64,000 bases of DNA from UBA6912 sp963792895 (GTDB lineage Bacteria > Actinomycetota > Acidimicrobiia > Spongiisociales > UBA5794): assembly GCA_963792895.1 (NCBI GenBank), contig CAWBYA010000007.1, forward strand, positions 682,001 to 746,000. The letters run 5' to 3'. The notes under the pieces were generated by a model. It had not been told where the DNA came from. It saw only the letters and a list, made by a program, of their open reading frames with translations, and searched no databases. Numbering within the stretch: the stretch's first letter is position 1; each line of letters begins with the position of its first letter. Positions 18,146 through 27,758 of the stretch are shown piece after piece. A program made the translations under genes and the position numbers.

Positions 18146-18856
18146 ATGGGGTGGTTCGCCGACATGCTGGGGCCGTTCCGGGGGTTTGCCGTCACGTTGC
18201 GGCAGATGAGCAAGCCCCGGGTGACCATGAAGTACCCGCAGGAGAAGCGCGTCAAGCCACAGCGATTCCACGGGAGACACGTTCTCAACCGGTACCCCGA
18301 CGGGATGGAGAAGTGCATCGGTTGCGAGCTGTGTGCGGGGGTCTGCCCGGCTCGGTGCATCTACGTCCGCGGTGCGGACAATCCGCCCGATGCTCCAGTG
18401 AGTCCAGGCGAGCGCTACGGCTTCATCTACGAGATCAACATGCTCCGCTGCATCTTCTGCGGTCTCTGCGTCGAGGCCTGTCCGACCGAGGCGATAACGA
18501 TGACGCAGCTCTTCGAGATGTCGGTGGACAATCGTGAGGATGCCATCTACACGCGCACGGAGCTCCTGGTGAACCCGGACGGGACGCCCAACCACCCTCA
18601 GCCTGCCGGGCCCCTCATCGACCTGAACGAGCTCAAGCTCGCCGACGGGTGGATGCGAGCCACGGCGCCTTCGGGTCGCGCCGCGTACGAGGGCATCCCG
18701 GCGTGGACGCCTTCGGCGGGCGTCGGGCGGCGCCCGCCCGAGCAGGGTCAGGCGGGTGCGGCGCAGCCGTCACATGTCAGACCTCAGACGGCAGATTCGG
18801 GAGAGACGTCGAACCTCACACCTGGGACGTCGAGCGCGGAGGACGAGCACCAGTGA
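18146..18856 (+). CDS. nuoI: NADH-quinone oxidoreductase subunit I with C-terminal extension
   Basis: 236 aa. Two 4Fe-4S motifs (N6a/N6b): CIGCELCAGVCPARC and CIFCGLCVEACPTEA. The conserved protein ends near residue 190; about 45 extra residues, Pro/Gly/Thr-rich, follow. Part of that tail (codons around 18774-18801) is written by the same 7-bp-period repeat found between other nuo genes, giving SHVRPQTADSGE. The NuoI of the second operon has no such tail. Stop overlaps the nuoJ GTG. Confidence 0.95.
   Translation: MGWFADMLGPFRGFAVTLRQMSKPRVTMKYPQEKRVKPQRFHGRHVLNRYPDGMEKCIGCELCAGVCPARCIYVRGADNPPDAPVSPGERYGFIYEINMLRCIFCGLCVEACPTEAITMTQLFEMSVDNREDAIYTRTELLVNPDGTPNHPQPAGPLIDLNELKLADGWMRATAPSGRAAYEGIPAWTPSAGVGRRPPEQGQAGAAQPSHVRPQTADSGETSNLTPGTSSAEDEHQ
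18774..18801 (+). repeat. 7-bp-period array inside the nuoI 3' end
   Basis: Heptads ATGTCAG ACCTCAG ACGGCAG ATTCGGG, same CAGACNN family as at 13177 and 19364. Here it lies within the coding sequence of the NuoI tail, 55 bp before the stop; no inverted partner array is evident nearby. Confidence 0.6.
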
Positions 18857-19419
18857 GTCCCGAAACCGCCGTCTTCATCATCTTCGCGGTCGTCTCCATC
18901 GCCGGCGCCCTCGTGATGGTCGCAGCCCGCAACCCGGTGTATTCGGCGATGGGCCTCCTGATGACCATGTTCTCGATTGCCGTCTTCTACGTGCTCAACG
19001 ACGCCCACTTCGTCGCCGCCGTCCAGGTCATCATCTACGCGGGCGCCGTCATGACCCTCTTCCTGTTCGTGATCATGCTGATCGGCGTCGATCGAGACGA
19101 AGACCAAACCGAGCAGCTGCCGTTCCAGCGGCTGCTGGCGCTGGTTCTCGGGCTCGGTCTGCTCGCCCTGGTGCTCATCGCGGGCAGGGCCGCCTGGATC
19201 ACCGGATTCGGGCTGTTCAGCGGGGGCGAGGTGAACGGCACCATCGAGAACGTTGCAGACGAGCTGTTCGGCACCTGGCTGATCCCGTTCCAGGCCACCG
19301 TTCTGCTGCTCACGATTGCGGCAGTGGGCACCGTGGCGCTTGCTCAGTTCGGGCAGCGGCCGCGACAGATCTCAGACCTCAGACCTCAGACATCAGACGA
19401 AGAAACGGTGGCACCGTGA
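18853..19419 (+). CDS. nuoJ: NADH-quinone oxidoreductase subunit J
   Basis: 188 aa from a GTG at 18853 overlapping the nuoI stop. Five membrane helices; VQVIIYAGAVMTLFLFVIML is the conserved helix 3 π-bulge region of the family. The last ~20 residues (QRPRQISDLRPQTSDEE) are encoded by heptad repeats that continue past the stop into the nuoJ-nuoK gap, so the array has been recruited into the C-terminus. Confidence 0.94.
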   Translation: MSPETAVFIIFAVVSIAGALVMVAARNPVYSAMGLLMTMFSIAVFYVLNDAHFVAAVQVIIYAGAVMTLFLFVIMLIGVDRDEDQTEQLPFQRLLALVLGLGLLALVLIAGRAAWITGFGLFSGGEVNGTIENVADELFGTWLIPFQATVLLLTIAAVGTVALAQFGQRPRQISDLRPQTSDEETVAP

Positions 19420-19487
19420 GTTCAGCCATGACTGCACGCCATCTGAGGTCTCCATCTGCCGGATGCGGTCTGGCGTCTGCCGGCTGG
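19364..19487. repeat. Inverted pair of 7-bp-period arrays across the nuoJ end and nuoJ-nuoK gap
   Basis: Left array 19364-19398: GACAGAT then CTCAGAC three times and ATCAGAC, inside the nuoJ tail. Right array 19439-19487: CCATCTG AGGTCTC CATCTGC CGGATGC GGTCTGG CGTCTGC CGGCTGG, the reverse-complement type. AGACCTCAGA of the left pairs with TCTGAGGTCT of the right. The structure spans the nuoJ stop at 19419. Confidence 0.8.
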
Positions 19488-19531
19488 CGGCCTTGCGGCA
19501 TCAACATCAGCACCGCCCAAGGAGTGGTCCG

Positions 19532-19837
19532 ATGACGGTGACCCCAGGGTGGTACATGGCGCTTGCCGCAGTGCTGTTTGTCATCGGAGCGACGGGCATT
19601 CTGGTGAGGCGCAACGCACTCGTGATGTTCATGTCCATCGAGCTGATGCTCAACGCCGTGAACCTCACGTTCGTCGCTGCCGGCCGCCAGATCGGCCTGA
19701 TCGAGGGCCAGATCTCGGTGCTGTTCGTGATGGTCGTCGCTGCAGCCGAGGTCACGGTGGGGCTTGCCATCATCGTTGCGGTCTTCAGGCGCAGGTCGAC
19801 CGCCTCGGTGGACGAGCTTGCCGGAATGAGGGGGTGA
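19532..19837 (+). CDS. nuoK: NADH-quinone oxidoreductase subunit K
   Basis: 101 aa, three membrane helices, with the two buried glutamates of the family in FMSIELMLNAVNLTF and AAAEVTVGLAI. MrpC-related; part of the proton path next to NuoN. ATG at 19532 preceded by AAGGAGTGG. The 112-bp gap upstream carries the right half of a heptad-repeat hairpin. Four bp to nuoL. Confidence 0.95.
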   Translation: MTVTPGWYMALAAVLFVIGATGILVRRNALVMFMSIELMLNAVNLTFVAAGRQIGLIEGQISVLFVMVVAAAEVTVGLAIIVAVFRRRSTASVDELAGMRG

Positions 19838-19841
19838 GCGC

Positions 19842-21716
19842 ATGGTCGACCTGATCTGGCTCGTGATCGCCCTTCCTCTCGCCGGGTACGCCCTGCTCCA
19901 GCTCTTCGGCAAGCGGATCGGTGAGCCTGCCGCCGGCTACCTTGCCTCCGGCCTGGTCGCTGCTGCTTTCGTCATCGCTGCGATTGCATCCGTCGATGCG
20001 TTCGCAGGCGAGCTCGAACCCACTCACATCTTCCTCTTCTCATGGATCCCGAGCCTCGGCCTCGACGCCGCCCTCCTGTGGGACCCGTTGTCGGTGATGA
20101 TGACGCTGATGGTGACCGGGGTGGGCTTCCTCATCCACGTCTACGCCATCGGCTACATGCACGGTGACCCGCGATTCGGCCGGTTCTTCACGTACCTCAA
20201 CCTGTTCGTCGCTTCCATGCTGATCCTCGTGCTCGCCGACAGCTTCGGAGTCCTCTTCGTCGGGTGGGAGCTCGTCGGCCTCAGCTCGTATTTGCTGATC
20301 TCGTTCTGGTTCGAGAAGCCTTCGGCTGCCGCTGCAGGAAAGAAGGCCTTCGTCGTCAACCGCATCGGCGACTTCGGGTTCCTCGTCGCCCTCATGCTCA
20401 TCTTCTCGAGCTTCGGCACTCTCGCCTTCGAAGCCGTCTTCGAGGAGGCGAGCGGGGTGCTCACCACTGGCATGGCGACCGCAATCACCCTGCTGCTGCT
20501 GGTAGGAGCGGCGGGGAAGTCCGCCCAGATCCCGCTGTACGTGTGGTTGCCGGACGCCATGGAGGGCCCGACACCGGTGTCCGCGCTCATCCACGCGGCG
20601 ACCATGGTCACCGCGGGCGTGTACGTCGTCGCCCGCTCGGGCGCCCTCTTCGAGCTCGCTCCCGTCTCCGGCGCCGTCGTGGCGACGGTCGGTGCGGTCA
20701 CCGCTCTCTACGCGGCGACCATTGCCGTCGGGCAGCGGGACATCAAGCGAGTGCTCGCCTACTCCACGATCAGCCAGCTCGGGTACATGTTCCTGGGCGT
20801 CGGTGTCGCTGCGTACGTCGCCGGCACCTTCCACCTCCTCACTCATGCGTTCTTCAAGGCTCTCCTCTTCCTCGGCGCAGGTTCGGTGATCCATGCCATG
20901 CACGACGAGCAGGACATGTGGAAGATGGGCGGCCTCCGCAAACACATGCCGGTCACGTTCGCAACGATGGCTGTGGCGTGGCTCGCCATCTCGGGTATCC
21001 CGATCTTCTCCGGCTTCTGGTCGAAGGACGAGATCCTGGCCTCGGTGTTCGAGAAGGGCGGGTGGTTCATCGCCTTGTGGGCCATCGGCATCGTCACCGC
21101 CGCCCTGACCGCCTTCTACATGAGTCGACTCATGTTCCTCACCTTCTTCGGCGAGGGCCGTTGGGAGGAGGGGGTCACCCCTCACGAGTCGCCTTCGATC
21201 ATGACCATGCCGCTCGTCGGGCTTGCTGTGCTCGCCACCGTCGGCGGGCTCATCAACACCCCTTGGCGTCCGGCGCTCGAGCACTTCCTCGAGCCGGCAT
21301 TCGAAGCGGTGGAGCTGGCGCACCTGCCCGACGGCGCCACACAGTGGGTGCTGGCCGCGGTGTCGGTGGCGGCCGGGCTGCTCGGCATCCTCGTTGCCCA
21401 CCGTCGCTATCAGTCCCACGCACTGCCCGAAGAGACCGGACCCAGGTGGGATCTCCTCGAGCAGGGCTATCGCGTCGACGACCTCTACGGAGCCACCATC
21501 GTGCTTCCCGGCAAGCGGGCTTCAGAGGCGCTGGCCTTCACTGCGGACGCCAAGGTCGTCGACGGTGCCGTCAACGGTGTCGGGCGCCTGGCACAGCTCG
21601 TGTCTGCTGCGCTCCGCCCGCTTCAGACGGGGTTCGTGCGGAGCTACGGCGTCGGCATCCTCGCCGGAACGGTCGGTTTGGTGGTGTGGCTGCTCGTGAG
21701 GGGTGGGGCGATATGA
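19842..21716 (+). CDS. nuoL: NADH-quinone oxidoreductase subunit L
   Basis: 624 aa antiporter-like subunit. The family landmarks WELVGLSSYLLISFW (TM5 Glu), AGKSAQIPLYVWLPDAMEGP (TM7 Lys, TM8 region), HAATMVTAGVY, and SGFWSKDEIL are intact; a long C-terminal lateral helix region follows. It is the distal proton channel of the first complex I. Distinct from the longer NuoL of the second operon (708 aa). 55 bp precede nuoM. Confidence 0.95.
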   Translation: MVDLIWLVIALPLAGYALLQLFGKRIGEPAAGYLASGLVAAAFVIAAIASVDAFAGELEPTHIFLFSWIPSLGLDAALLWDPLSVMMTLMVTGVGFLIHVYAIGYMHGDPRFGRFFTYLNLFVASMLILVLADSFGVLFVGWELVGLSSYLLISFWFEKPSAAAAGKKAFVVNRIGDFGFLVALMLIFSSFGTLAFEAVFEEASGVLTTGMATAITLLLLVGAAGKSAQIPLYVWLPDAMEGPTPVSALIHAATMVTAGVYVVARSGALFELAPVSGAVVATVGAVTALYAATIAVGQRDIKRVLAYSTISQLGYMFLGVGVAAYVAGTFHLLTHAFFKALLFLGAGSVIHAMHDEQDMWKMGGLRKHMPVTFATMAVAWLAISGIPIFSGFWSKDEILASVFEKGGWFIALWAIGIVTAALTAFYMSRLMFLTFFGEGRWEEGVTPHESPSIMTMPLVGLAVLATVGGLINTPWRPALEHFLEPAFEAVELAHLPDGATQWVLAAVSVAAGLLGILVAHRRYQSHALPEETGPRWDLLEQGYRVDDLYGATIVLPGKRASEALAFTADAKVVDGAVNGVGRLAQLVSAALRPLQTGFVRSYGVGILAGTVGLVVWLLVRGGAI

Positions 21717-21771
21717 GGCACGCCTCGCTGCGCTCGGCAGATACCGTCCCGACTCGGAGAGGCGGGGCTCG

Positions 21772-23328
21772 ATGAGCTTTCCTGTGCTCGGGTTGCTCGT
21801 CATTCTTCCGGCTGCCGGCGCCGTCGTGGTTGCGCTTCTGCCCTCGCGGAGGACCGAGCTGATCCTGCCGGTCGCGGCTGCGCTGAGCCTGCTTCCGCTG
21901 GCGGTTGCCGGATACCTGCTCTACGTGTTCGAAGTCGGCAACGGCGGCTTCCAACTCACCGAACGCGTGTTGTGGTTCGAGCCGTGGGGCATCTCGTGGA
22001 ACGTCGGTGTCGACGGCGTCTCGCTGCTGCTCATTGCCCTCACCGCGTTCTTGTTTCCCATCTCGATCCTGGCGTCGGCATCGGTGACCAAGAACGTCAA
22101 GCTCTACATGATCGCGATGCTCGTCCTCGAGACCGGTCTGCTCGGCGTGTTCATCTCGCTCGACCTCATCCTCTTCTTCGTCTTCTTCGAGATCACGCTG
22201 GTGCCGATGTACCTGCTCATCGGGATCTGGGGTAGCGCCAACCGGGTGTACGCCGCCGTGAAGTTCGTGCTGTACACCGCGCTCGGGTCGGCGCTGATGC
22301 TGGCCGGGATCATCAGCCTCGGCGTCATCGCAGGCGACCAACTCGGCGGGATCACATTCGACTTCCGCAGCCTTCTCGATGTGGACTTGTCGTCGACCAC
22401 CCAAATGTGGCTGTTCCTCGCTTTCGGCATCGCCTTTGCGATAAAGGTGCCGCTCTTCCCGCTGCACACGTGGCTGCCGGACGCCCACACCGAAGCTCCC
22501 ACGGCCGGCTCCGTCTTGCTCGCGGGCGTACTGCTGAAGCTCGGCACGTACGGGTTCGTTCGCTTCAACCTCACCCTGTTCCCCGACGCAACGGTGCGCC
22601 TCGCCCCGTGGCTGGCGACGCTCGCCGTCATCGGGATCATCTACGCGGCCGCGGTTGCGATCGTGCAACCGGACGTCAAGCGCCTCATCGCGTACTCCTC
22701 GGTGAGCCACCTCGGGTTCATCGTGCTCGGCACATTTGCGCTCACCGCGCAGGGCCTCCAAGGCGGGATCATCCAGATGGTCAACCACGGACTCACCACG
22801 GGGGCGCTGTTTCTCCTGGTGGGCATGATCTACGACAGGCGCCACACGAGAGAGATCGATGCGTACGGCGGTGTCGCCAAAGTGATGCCCATGTTTGCCG
22901 GGTTCTTCTTGTTCTCGGCCTTTGCCTCTGCCGGGCTGCCCGGTCTGAACGGCTTCATCGGCGAGTTCATGGTGCTCCTCGGGAGCTACCTCAGCTTCCC
23001 CGTACACTCGATTCTCGCGGCGTCCGGTGTCGTCCTCGCCGCGATCTACCTCTTGTGGGCGTACGAGCGGGTGTTCACCGGGCCGATCACACACGCGGAG
23101 AACGAGAAGCTCGTCGACCTCGAGCTTCGTGAGGTGGCGATCCTCGTGCCGATGGTGGCGCTCATCATCTTCCTCGGCGTCTATCCCAAGCCGGCGCTCG
23201 ACCGCATCGAGCCCACGGTCGAAAGCATCCTCGACCGCATCGAGGCGACGACGAGCTACGACGTGCCCGAGTTCGGCCGGGCCATCGAGGTGCAGGTTGC
23301 CGGCACCGAGGCGGGAGCGGAGGGCTGA
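21772..23328 (+). CDS. nuoM: NADH-quinone oxidoreductase subunit M
   Basis: 518 aa. Antiporter-like, ~14 helices: FVFFEITLVPMYLLIGIWG with TM5 Glu, AIKVPLFPLHTWLPDAHTEAP with TM7 Lys, and GLNGFIGEFMVLLG near the C-terminus. ATG at 21772 chosen because the conserved hydrophobic start follows immediately (MSFPVLGLLVILPA). Its final base overlaps the nuoN ATG. Confidence 0.95.
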   Translation: MSFPVLGLLVILPAAGAVVVALLPSRRTELILPVAAALSLLPLAVAGYLLYVFEVGNGGFQLTERVLWFEPWGISWNVGVDGVSLLLIALTAFLFPISILASASVTKNVKLYMIAMLVLETGLLGVFISLDLILFFVFFEITLVPMYLLIGIWGSANRVYAAVKFVLYTALGSALMLAGIISLGVIAGDQLGGITFDFRSLLDVDLSSTTQMWLFLAFGIAFAIKVPLFPLHTWLPDAHTEAPTAGSVLLAGVLLKLGTYGFVRFNLTLFPDATVRLAPWLATLAVIGIIYAAAVAIVQPDVKRLIAYSSVSHLGFIVLGTFALTAQGLQGGIIQMVNHGLTTGALFLLVGMIYDRRHTREIDAYGGVAKVMPMFAGFFLFSAFASAGLPGLNGFIGEFMVLLGSYLSFPVHSILAASGVVLAAIYLLWAYERVFTGPITHAENEKLVDLELREVAILVPMVALIIFLGVYPKPALDRIEPTVESILDRIEATTSYDVPEFGRAIEVQVAGTEAGAEG

Positions 23329-24828
23329 TGGGCAACATCGCATTCCTCCCGATCGCCCCCGAGGTCGTGTTGCTGATCGGCGCGCTCCTGGTGCTCATGG
23401 CAGAGGTGACGCTGCAGCCTGGGTCGTCGCGCCTGGGGGCTGATCGCCGGGGTCGCCGTTGCGGCGAGCGTCGCCTTCTCCGTCCTCCAATGGGTGCGGG
23501 TCGGCGACATCGGAGACCAGCTCAACTTCTCTGCCCGAGATGTCTCGTCGGTACGGCTGCCGATGGTGGTCATGGACCACCTCTCGGCCTTTGCGGGGAT
23601 GCTGCTCTTCACGGTCGCGGGTGTCGCGTTGATTGCGGCGTGGCGACTCGTTTCCCAGCTCGGGAGTAGGGGGGCCGAGTTCGTCGCCCTCTACCTCCTC
23701 GCCGCCGCCGGGCTCCACACGATGGCGATCTCGTCGAACCTCATTCTCCTGTTCATCGGCCTGGAGACCGGCTCGATCAGCCTGTACGTCATCGCAGGCT
23801 TCACCCGGGACCAGGAGAAGTCCGACGAGGCAGCCATGAAGTACTTCCTCCTGGGCTCCTTTGCGTCCGCAGTGTTCCTGTACGGAGTGGCCCTTGCGTT
23901 CGCCGCAGCCGGGTCCACCTCGATCTACGGGGCGGGCGGCATCCAGTCGTTCTTCCAGAACACGGTGGTGCTCGAGCCGGGGATCGCACTCGTCGCAGTT
24001 GCGCTGATGGTCGTGGGGCTCGGGTTCAAGGTGTCGGCGGCGCCATTCCACCAGTGGGCGCCTGACGTCTATCAAGGGGCGCCTGCGGCCGCGGTGCCCA
24101 TGATGTCGGCGGGCGTGAAGATCGCCGGCTTCGCAGCTCTCGCCCGCATCCTCACTGCTGCCTTCCCGGCGCTGCAGGATGACTGGGCACCGGCGGTCGC
24201 TGCGATCGCCGCCCTCTCGGTGGTCGTCGGAACGTTCTCGGCCATCGCCCAGACCGACCTCAAGCGGATGCTGGCGTTCTCGGGCGTTGCCCATGCGGGC
24301 TTCATCCTCACCGCCCTGGTCGCCGGTCGGGCGGGGATTCCCGGTATGTGGTTCTATGTCGCCACGTATGCGTTCCAGCTCGTCGGCGCCTTCACGGTTG
24401 CCGCAACGATCTCGGGGCCGAAGGCCGACCGCTCCCCGTTCGATCAGCTCGTCGGGCTTGGCCAGCGCTCGCCGTTCCTCTCCTGGATGCTTGCGCTGTT
24501 CATGCTCGCGATGGGCGGCATCCCGTTCACGGCCGGGTTCGTTGGCAAAGTCTCTGTTTTCACGGCTGCGATCGACGCCGGCTACCTGTGGCTCGCCGTG
24601 GTGGGCCTGGTCGCCTCGGTCGCCGGGTTGTTCTTCTATCTGCGGATCATCGTGCTGATGTTCTTCCAGCAGCCCGTGCTGGCAGAAGCTCCCGGTACGA
24701 TGGTTGCACCGCCTGAGCTCACCTCGGGTGGGCGGATCGTCCTTGGTGTTGCGGCCGCGGTCACCATTTCCCTCGGTTTCGTGCCGTGGCCGCTGCTCAA
24801 CCTCGTGGGCGATGCCCTCCCCCTCTGA
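23328..24828 (+). CDS. nuoN: NADH-quinone oxidoreductase subunit N (one-base frameshift near 23422)
   Basis: The ATG at 23328 gives a good NuoN start (MGNIAFLPIAPEVVLLIGAL). After codon ~32 the homology moves to the +1 frame (WGLIAGVAVAASVAF) and continues to the stop at 24828. Total length is 3n+1, and removing one G from GGG at 23421-23423 restores a ~499-residue protein, so a homopolymer overcall is the likely cause. Landmarks are LETGSISLYVIAGF with TM5 Glu, LGFKVSAAPFHQWAPDVYQG and GGIPFTAGFVGK. Last gene of the first nuo operon. Confidence 0.9.
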
Positions 24829-25968
24829 GGCGCGGTCGAAGCGATCTCGCCCGCTGCGCAGGTTTCGGTCCATCGTGGCGCTCGTCCTGGTCGCCATCGC
24901 CGTGCCCGTCATCGGCGCCACCGCAGCAGTCATCAACACGGGGCGGTATGTGCTCGACGCAGACGCCGTGCAATCCGAGGATGCCTACGTCGCGGCGAGC
25001 TCGGCGAGCGTCGAGGGCCGTGTCGACGGTGACCTCGTCATCGCCACGGGCTCACTCGAGGTCTCCGGCGTGGTCACGGGCGACGTGCTGGTTGCCGCAC
25101 GCGGGAACGTGACCGTCTCGGGGACTGTCGAAGGATCCGTGCGCGGCGTAGCCAGGTCCGTGACGGTGAGCGGTTCGGTCGGTGACGATGTGGCCATCGC
25201 CGCCGTGTCGGTCGACGTGGACGGAACCGTCGGCCGAGACCTCATCGGTCTCGGCGCCAGGGGGCAGGTCGACGGCGCGTTGGGCGAGACGTCCTCGGAC
25301 GTTTCATCGGGCTCGGGGTGGGGGCTGAAGTCGGTCGCGATGTCGACGTCACCGTGCGAGATCTCGTCGTCACTTCGGGCGGTGTCATCGGCGGCGACGT
25401 CGTCTATCAGGCCGACAGAGACGTACGAGTCGACGATGGGGCGACCATCGCAGGGCAAATCATCCACATCCCCGCTGAGGCTCCTTTCCCGGTTCGTCTC
25501 GTGCTCGATCTCGCGGCCATTCTCGGGTTCTTCGGCTATCTGGTGGGCGGCGTCGTGCTGCTGTGGCTGTTGCGCCGCACGACTGCTGATGCGGTCGCCG
25601 TCGTGGCACAACGGCCGGGGCTGACGCTCGGCGTTGGCGCGGGGGTTGCCGTCGGCGGGCCGGTCGTCATCGCCGCTCTCGTGGCGACGCTCGTCGGCAT
25701 ACCGCTCGCCCTCACGGGTCTGCTGCTCGTCGTGACGCTGCTGCTGTTCGGGTCCGTTCCGCTGGTGACGGCGGTGGGCACCCGCGCCCTCTCGGGCAGG
25801 GGAGGGGCGTACGGCGGCTTCCTCCTCGGCGCGGTCGTGTGGCGGATCGTTGCGATCATCGTGCCGCTGCTCGGGGCGGTGCTGTTCGTCCTGGCGCTCG
25901 TCTGGGGCACCGGCGGATGGGTGGTCGGTGCGTGGCGTGCGAGGGCGGCAGCGCCGGCCGCCGGGTGA
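24812..25968 (+). CDS. Bactofilin-like polymer-forming membrane protein (frameshifted)
   Basis: Starts at an ATG inside the end of nuoN (17-nt overlap). An N-terminal basic segment and helix (about residues 17-38) precede ~150 residues of short β-repeat units with V-x-G-x-V-x-G-D spacing (VEGRVDGDLVIATGSLEVSG, VSGTVEGSVRG, VSGSVGDDVA, VDGTVGRDLIG). This is the right-handed β-helix pattern of bactofilins and polymer-forming proteins. Three to four C-terminal membrane helices follow. Homology shifts frame near 25270-25310; length 3n+2 fits one lost base. Possibly a membrane-organising factor co-expressed with complex I; no function is established. Confidence 0.7.
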
Positions 25969-25975
25969 CTGCCGG

Positions 25976-27318
25976 TCAGTTGATCAGCGTGAAGTCCAGC
26001 ATGTCGATGTCGTAGAAGGGCGACGTCGAGCGCAGCGCGGTCCGACGACGACAGCATGTTCGTCGCCAGCGAGAACATCGTGACGGCACCGACGTTGGAT
26101 CCGGGAGGTGCGTTCAGGGTGAACGACGACCCGTCGAGGTACTGCGCCGTCCTCCGGCATCGTCGAGCGGGCCAACGTCCGGCACGAGCGTGTTGAGGAA
26201 GAGCAGGATGGGTGCTTCGAACTCCTCGGGAGGCATCCCGTTCTCCTCGATGTCGATCCCCCACGCAAACCGGGAAGAGTTGACGACCCCGCTGATGAAC
26301 AGCGTGGAGCTCCCGTTCCAGCCACGCAGGCACAGGCGCATCTGATTCGACATCGTCCTCCAGGGTCGCCGGAGTGTCGGCGAACAAGCTCGGGTCGCAT
26401 TGGCCGCTTCCGCCCGGGAGTCGAGGAATGTCCACAGCGGCGGCTCGCGTTCGAGAGCGGGGCGCCCGGCCCGATGATCGCTTCGTCGAGCATCGTGCTC
26501 GTCGGGGCCAGGGTCACCGGGTCGGCCGCGGACGGGAGCGTGAGGAAGTGGCCGAAGGCACACGCGTTCGCCTCGGTGCGCACGCCCGTGGTCTCGGTGT
26601 CGACGACGTGGTCGACACCGTTGATGAAGTTGCTCACGGTGTCGACCGTGCAATCCACGGGGAAGGCCCCCAACCCGGTCATGCCGAGCAGCCGGTTGCG
26701 GCCGCCGTTGCCCCCATCTGGGAACCCTCCTTGCCCGCCGCACACGCGCGGCATCGCAGTTCCCGAGGCAGCATCGACGTTTCGACATTGATACGGCTGG
26801 ACGTTGCTGGCCGCACTCTGACCGTTGAAAGCCGGCACATAGAAGCCGATCGGCCACAGCTTGCCGGCGGGCTGTAGCTCGAGGTGCGCCGTGGCCGTCG
26901 AGTCCACCGGGATCTGCGAGCCCGCACCGATGGCGCGGGCGAAAGCGTTCTCGGAGTCGATGGTGACGTCGACCGCAACGTCGGCGCCGCCCGCTACGAA
27001 CGTCACCGTGGCGGTGGCGGCGGCCGTGACGCCGGCATCTACGTTGATCGACACCAGGTTGTCGACCTCGGTCTGCACTTCGGGCTGCACGAGCGGCGCA
27101 GGTGGCGCAGAGATGAACGTGCGAGGGACCTTGAACAACGAGCCGGTAGCGGCGATGTCTGCATTCGTTTGCGACAGCTGGCTGTTCGACCACGCGTTGC
27201 TCAGGTCGACGGCGAGCGCAGCGAAAGCGACGAGGACGAGCAACAGGATCGCGGTGAACACCAGGATGGCGCCGCGCTCGGCAGCCTGACACATGTCACG
27301 GGCGCGACGACTCAGCAC
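25976..27318 (-). pseudogene. TadG-like Flp-pilus protein, several frameshifts
   Basis: The N-terminus is clean: a GTG start at 27318 overlapping the upstream stop, then RGAILVFTAILLLVLVAFAALAVDLS, the hallmark helix of TadG/TadE-like proteins, followed by a secreted β-rich region with cysteines. From about 26450 downwards coding similarity jumps between all three frames (pieces such as SLFADTPATLEDDVE, WNGSSTLFISGVVNSSRFAW, YLDGSSFTLNAPPGSNVGAV and FYDIDMLDFTLIN), so at least four indels are needed. Either a decaying gene or a stretch of poor consensus. Convergent with the bactofilin-like gene. Confidence 0.65.
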
Positions 27319-27758
27319 GTCGCCCCACCGCCCGACGTCGGCCACCACGCAGGCTCGGTTCGATGCTCGGAGTTGAACTCGACGCGCTCGACGATCTCGG
27401 CGTTGTTGAAGGCCGGGATGAACCCGGTGAGCGAGGTGTACGGGGCCTTAATCTCGAAGAACGCGCGGTCGCCGCGTTGGAAGCTGGCGGGCGTCACGGC
27501 GCTCGCCTCGAGGTCAACCGTGTCGATCACGTCGTCGTCGTCACAGATGAGCACGGCTATTTGGGGGGTGGTCAGGTTCTGCGTCATCGCCAACCGCGCC
27601 CCCTCGCGTGCCATCGCCCGCACGGCGTTCTGCTGAGCGAACGCCCAGGACGCCTCGACGACCCCGAGGGCGAGGACCACCAAGAGCGGGAGCACGACCG
27701 CCATTTCGACGAGGGCGACGCCCCGCTCGTCCCGTGATCGGCCCATGCGTCCGATCAT
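27312..27758 (-). CDS. TadE-like pilus/secretion minor protein
   Basis: 148 aa from the ATG at 27758, which overlaps the stop of the upstream TadE-like gene (ATGA). The signature RGVALVEMAVVLPLLVVLALGVVE with the Glu after the processing-type glycine is the TadE-family pilin-like helix. The rest is a small periplasmic domain ending in a Gly/Cys tail. Second of three TadE/TadG-type genes in one unit; no tadA, tadB, tadC or prepilin peptidase is seen in the window. Confidence 0.8.
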   Translation of the reverse strand: MIGRMGRSRDERGVALVEMAVVLPLLVVLALGVVEASWAFAQQNAVRAMAREGARLAMTQNLTTPQIAVLICDDDDVIDTVDLEASAVTPASFQRGDRAFFEIKAPYTSLTGFIPAFNNAEIVERVEFNSEHRTEPAWWPTSGGGATC

